Of a stretch of 8,886 nt of DNA, positions 7,043-8,886 are shown one piece after another (the first letter of the stretch is position 1; each line of letters opens with the position of its first letter). Source of the DNA: an uncultured Roseburia sp. GTDB taxonomy: Bacteria; Bacillota; Clostridia; Lachnospirales; Lachnospiraceae. A program made the translations under genes and the position numbers. Location of the stretch: positions 1-8,886 of the forward strand of contig CAMSEJ010000087.1 of the NCBI GenBank assembly GCA_947057405.1, given 5' to 3'. Below the pieces are notes generated by a model, which was not told where the DNA came from, searched no databases, and worked only from the letters and a program-made list of their open reading frames with translations.

Positions 7043-7071
7043 ACTATATAACTTTTTTCCAATTATGTCAA
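7043..7071 (-). promoter_or_regulatory. Strong sigma-A promoter of the LCP gene
   Basis: The minus strand has a perfect TTGACA (7071-7066), a 17-base AT-rich spacer and TATAGT (7048-7043), 5 of 6 to consensus. Predicted start is near 7036, with a leader of about 60 bases before the ATG at 6975. It is the best promoter in the window and shows that the LCP gene can be expressed apart from the glycosyltransferase operon. Confidence 0.85.
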
Positions 7072-7088
7072 TCATTACAAATAAGAAA

Positions 7089-7104
7089 AAAATTGTACAA
7101 TTTT
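7089..7104. repeat. 16-bp perfect AT-rich palindrome upstream of the LCP promoter
   Basis: AAAATTGTACAATTTT is its own reverse complement. It lies 12 bases after the GT2 stop codon and 17 bases upstream of the LCP -35. As RNA from the glycosyltransferase operon, it could fold into a 6-bp A-U stem with a GUAC loop running into T residues, a weak terminator. As DNA, its position suits a dimeric regulator of the LCP promoter. I cannot choose between these. Confidence 0.5.
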
Positions 7105-7115
7105 CACAAAATTCC

Positions 7116-7844
7116 TTAATATTTTTGTAACATTTTCCGACGGAAAACGGCACGAAGCAGCACCAAGCGCTTTTTTAGCATTTGCAGCGGCGTCCCATGT
7201 GAAAAATCGGAAACATTTGCCCCGTGCCTGCGGTAATAAAGCAGCGGCTCCCGGACAAACCGGCTTTTTCCGCCGTTTAAGTCGTTTAACATCCCAAGCC
7301 ACTGGTCATGCATTTCAATCTCGTCCGGAATCGGAAGCGCCGCCTGCAGCAGCCGTCTGTCAAATGCCATACAGCAGCCCATATAGCGGTTTTTCAGCAA
7401 ATTGGCAAAAAATCCCGGTTTTGAACCGCGGTAGGCAAAAAAAGAGGGCATCAGCGTTTTCCTAAGAGAAGCATCCATCACGCGGGCGTCGTGGCAGACC
7501 AGCCTGCAGCCGTCCCGGCCCAGATACCGCATTACGCGCTCTACCTTGCCGTCCGCCCATACGTCGTCCTGATCCGCCAGGAAAATATACTGCCCGCGGC
7601 ATTCCCTTAAGGCGTTTGCAATGTTTTGCTTAATCCCTTTTCCCGGTCCCTTTAAAATCCGCACCGGAATCCCGTTTCCCCGGCAGCTTTCCAGAATCGC
7701 AAGCGTCGCGTCCGTCGATCCGTCGTCCGATACGACTACCTCGTCTGCTGCCGTTAAGTTGTTCAGAATCGAGTCCATCTGCGCCCTTACGTAGCGTTCT
7801 CCGTTGTAGGTCGCTACTGCGGCCGATATTCTTGTTTTGCCCAT
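7116..7844 (-). CDS. Glycosyltransferase family 2, rhamnosyltransferase-like
   Basis: A 242-residue GT-A fold enzyme that would transfer a sugar from a nucleotide donor to a lipid-linked or growing glycan on the cytoplasmic side. Seen: VATYNGERYV (residues 10-19), SDDGSTD at 39-45 (nucleotide binding), DQDDVW at 91-96 (metal-binding DXD type), YMGCCMAF at 154-161 (acceptor region), and MHDQWLG at 178-184 with the likely catalytic Asp. There is no transmembrane segment; the C-terminus is basic (KKRLVLLRAVFRRK) and may associate with the membrane. The family is usually longer (about 300 residues), so this is a compact version. The ATG at 7844 follows GGTGG by 5 bases. It lies 12 bases after the preceding glycosyltransferase gene, so the two form an operon. 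The YNGERYV and DQDDVW pattern is common among polysaccharide rhamnosyltransferases, but donor and linkage cannot be read from sequence. Confidence 0.92.
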   Translation of the reverse strand: MGKTRISAAVATYNGERYVRAQMDSILNNLTAADEVVVSDDGSTDATLAILESCRGNGIPVRILKGPGKGIKQNIANALRECRGQYIFLADQDDVWADGKVERVMRYLGRDGCRLVCHDARVMDASLRKTLMPSFFAYRGSKPGFFANLLKNRYMGCCMAFDRRLLQAALPIPDEIEMHDQWLGMLNDLNGGKSRFVREPLLYYRRHGANVSDFSHGTPLQMLKKRLVLLRAVFRRKMLQKY

Positions 7845-7856
7845 TTTTCCACCGTT

Positions 7857-8840
7857 TTATATGCGCCGGAACAGCTCTTCGTATGCCCCGGCAATTTTTT
7901 CATGGCTGTATGCCGTTAATATCCTTTTTTTGGCCAGGCTACCGAGCCTTGCCTGCTCTTCTTCCGAAAATGACGCCGCCTCTTCCAGCCGCTTTGCCAG
8001 GCTGCCGGGACGCTTCGTCCAGTAAAGAGCCGCCGCCGCCCCGACCTCACGGTTAAAGCCCACGTCAAGCAGCAGATTCACTCTTGTGCTGCCCAGCGCT
8101 TCCAAAAGCGACGGGTTCGTGCCGCCGACCTCATGCCCGTGCAGATAGGCGCAGGCATTCTCGCGGATCTTTTTCAAAAGCGGTTCGTCATAGACGGTCC
8201 GGCAGAATACGATCCGCGGATCGCGTTCAAAGCCGGTCCGTTCCTTTAACCTCCGGTAAAATGCATTTTCTTCTGTATTGCTGATAATGGCAAGCTTCTT
8301 GTTTGTCCCGGTACGCATAAATTCCCGGAGCATTGTTTCGTAATTATTTTCCGGCACAAACCTGCCGACAATCAGAAAGTATTCTCCGGGCGAAAGCCCC
8401 CATTTGCCGTACCATTCCAACAGCCGTTCATCCGTATCGGACAGGCTGCTTGCCGCAACATCCGCGCCGTATGCAATGAATGCGGTCTTCGGCTTGTACA
8501 CCCGGTAGACAGTCTTAATGTAGCGCTCCATGTTTTTAGAATCACAGACAAGCAGATCTGCGTGCCTGACCATCAGCCGTTCCGAATACTTCCAGTATGC
8601 CCGGATCGGCCTGCTCCATTTGGCGCGCATCCACTCATGCCCGTCCGGATTCACCAGAAGCGTCCCGCCCAGCTTTTTGAGCCTGCGCGATAAAAATGCG
8701 GCAAACGGGCCAATCCGGCACGCCAGCACATAAATCACGGGTGCGCTTAAGCGGTGCGCCCTGATATACCCGAGACAGTAAAAAAACGCTGCCAGGTCGT
8801 ACCAGACCGCCTTTGCCGGGCCGATATCCGGCACCCTTAT
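7857..8840 (-). CDS. DUF1972/GT4-type glycosyltransferase, rhamnosyltransferase-like (5' end cut by fragment end)
   Basis: Retaining GT-B fold glycosyltransferase, 327 residues present. Seen from residue 1 (ATA at 8840): part of the DUF1972-type N-terminal domain, with NPDGHEWMRAKW (64-75) and the HADLLVCDSKNMERYI stretch (93-108); then a GT1/GT4 C-terminal domain with YFLIVGRFVPENN (154-166) and HGHEVGGTNPSLLEALG (234-250), which carries the donor-binding Glu residues. This pattern matches WchF/RgpA-like rhamnosyltransferases that work early in streptococcal capsule or wall rhamnan synthesis. About 50-70 N-terminal residues, including the usual Gly-rich opening, are missing. A GTG at 8855 that appears to start the frame lies in the adapter, and the five residues it adds (MLFRS) are artificial. 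The gene is upstream of and cotranscribed with the GT2 gene. Glycosyltransferase is certain; rhamnosyl specificity is inference. Confidence 0.9.
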   Translation of the reverse strand: MRVPDIGPAKAVWYDLAAFFYCLGYIRAHRLSAPVIYVLACRIGPFAAFLSRRLKKLGGTLLVNPDGHEWMRAKWSRPIRAYWKYSERLMVRHADLLVCDSKNMERYIKTVYRVYKPKTAFIAYGADVAASSLSDTDERLLEWYGKWGLSPGEYFLIVGRFVPENNYETMLREFMRTGTNKKLAIISNTEENAFYRRLKERTGFERDPRIVFCRTVYDEPLLKKIRENACAYLHGHEVGGTNPSLLEALGSTRVNLLLDVGFNREVGAAAALYWTKRPGSLAKRLEEAASFSEEEQARLGSLAKKRILTAYSHEKIAGAYEELFRRI

Positions 8841-8886
8841 AGATCGGAAGAGCACACGTCTGAACTCCAGTCACATGGCATGATCT
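8841..8886 (+). other. Illumina TruSeq P7-side adapter with 8-base i7 index (not biological)
   Basis: Positions 8841-8874 match the TruSeq read-2/index adapter beginning AGATCGGAAGAGC, 8875-8882 (ATGGCATG) are the index, and 8883-8886 are the first bases of the P7 flow-cell sequence. Base 8841 corresponds to the A-tail. Reverse-strand frames here yield well-known artefact peptides such as MTGVQTCALPI. Confidence 0.99.

Noticed and set aside
8841..8855. GTG start codon for the DUF1972 glycosyltransferase giving MLFRS
   Set aside because: These bases belong to the adapter. The gene is simply 5'-truncated at 8840.
8635..8874. Minus-strand frame beginning MTGVQTCALPI
   Set aside because: The opening residues are the well-known translation of the Illumina adapter; the remainder is an out-of-frame shadow of the glycosyltransferase.

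Overview
The window is a single 8.8 kb piece of bacterial chromosome (positions 48-8840) with Illumina TruSeq-type adapter sequence still attached at both ends (1-47 and 8841-8886), including an 8-base index on each side. Nothing outside 48-8840 is biological. Reading frames that run into the ends acquire artificial residues, and the two outermost genes are cut by the library fragment ends rather than by evolution. The DNA is moderately GC-rich with G/C-rich third codon positions. Purine-rich ribosome binding sites, sigma-A-type promoters, hairpin-plus-U-tract terminators, an LCP protein and a Big_2-bearing C1 peptidase with a C-terminal membrane tail all point to a Gram-positive Firmicute of the class Clostridia, most likely a gut Lachnospiraceae-type organism. 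The assignment is inferred from gene style, not from a marker gene.

All six genes lie on the minus strand, so transcription runs from high to low coordinates. (1) 8840-7857: DUF1972/GT4-type rhamnosyltransferase-like glycosyltransferase, 5' end missing. (2) 7844-7116: GT2 family glycosyltransferase, 12 bases downstream and in the same operon. (3) 6975-5866: LytR-CpsA-Psr (LCP) protein with its own near-consensus promoter. (4) 5708-4266: membrane-anchored HtrA/DegP-like serine protease with one PDZ domain and an N-terminal hexapeptide repeat, between two good terminators. (5) 4090-1805: secreted, membrane-tethered papain-family (C1) cysteine peptidase with lectin-like and two Ig-like domains. 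(6) 1613-48: secreted N-acetylmuramoyl-L-alanine amidase (Amidase_3) with an FN3 domain, 3' end missing. No gene-free stretch exceeds 200 bases.

The common theme is the cell envelope. The two glycosyltransferases are the end of a surface or wall polysaccharide cluster, and the LCP protein is the type of enzyme that attaches such a polymer to peptidoglycan. HtrA does quality control of exported proteins. The C1 peptidase and the amidase act on surface proteins and peptidoglycan. Only the two glycosyltransferases are clearly cotranscribed; the other four look like separate units with their own intergenic signals. I see no mobile element, CRISPR array, RNA gene or defence system, and no convincing novel multi-gene system. 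The most useful observations are the adapter ends, an amidase gene whose frame stays open into the adapter, a shortened oxyanion-Gln to Cys spacing in the C1 peptidase, and possible operator-like motifs upstream of htrA and the LCP gene.
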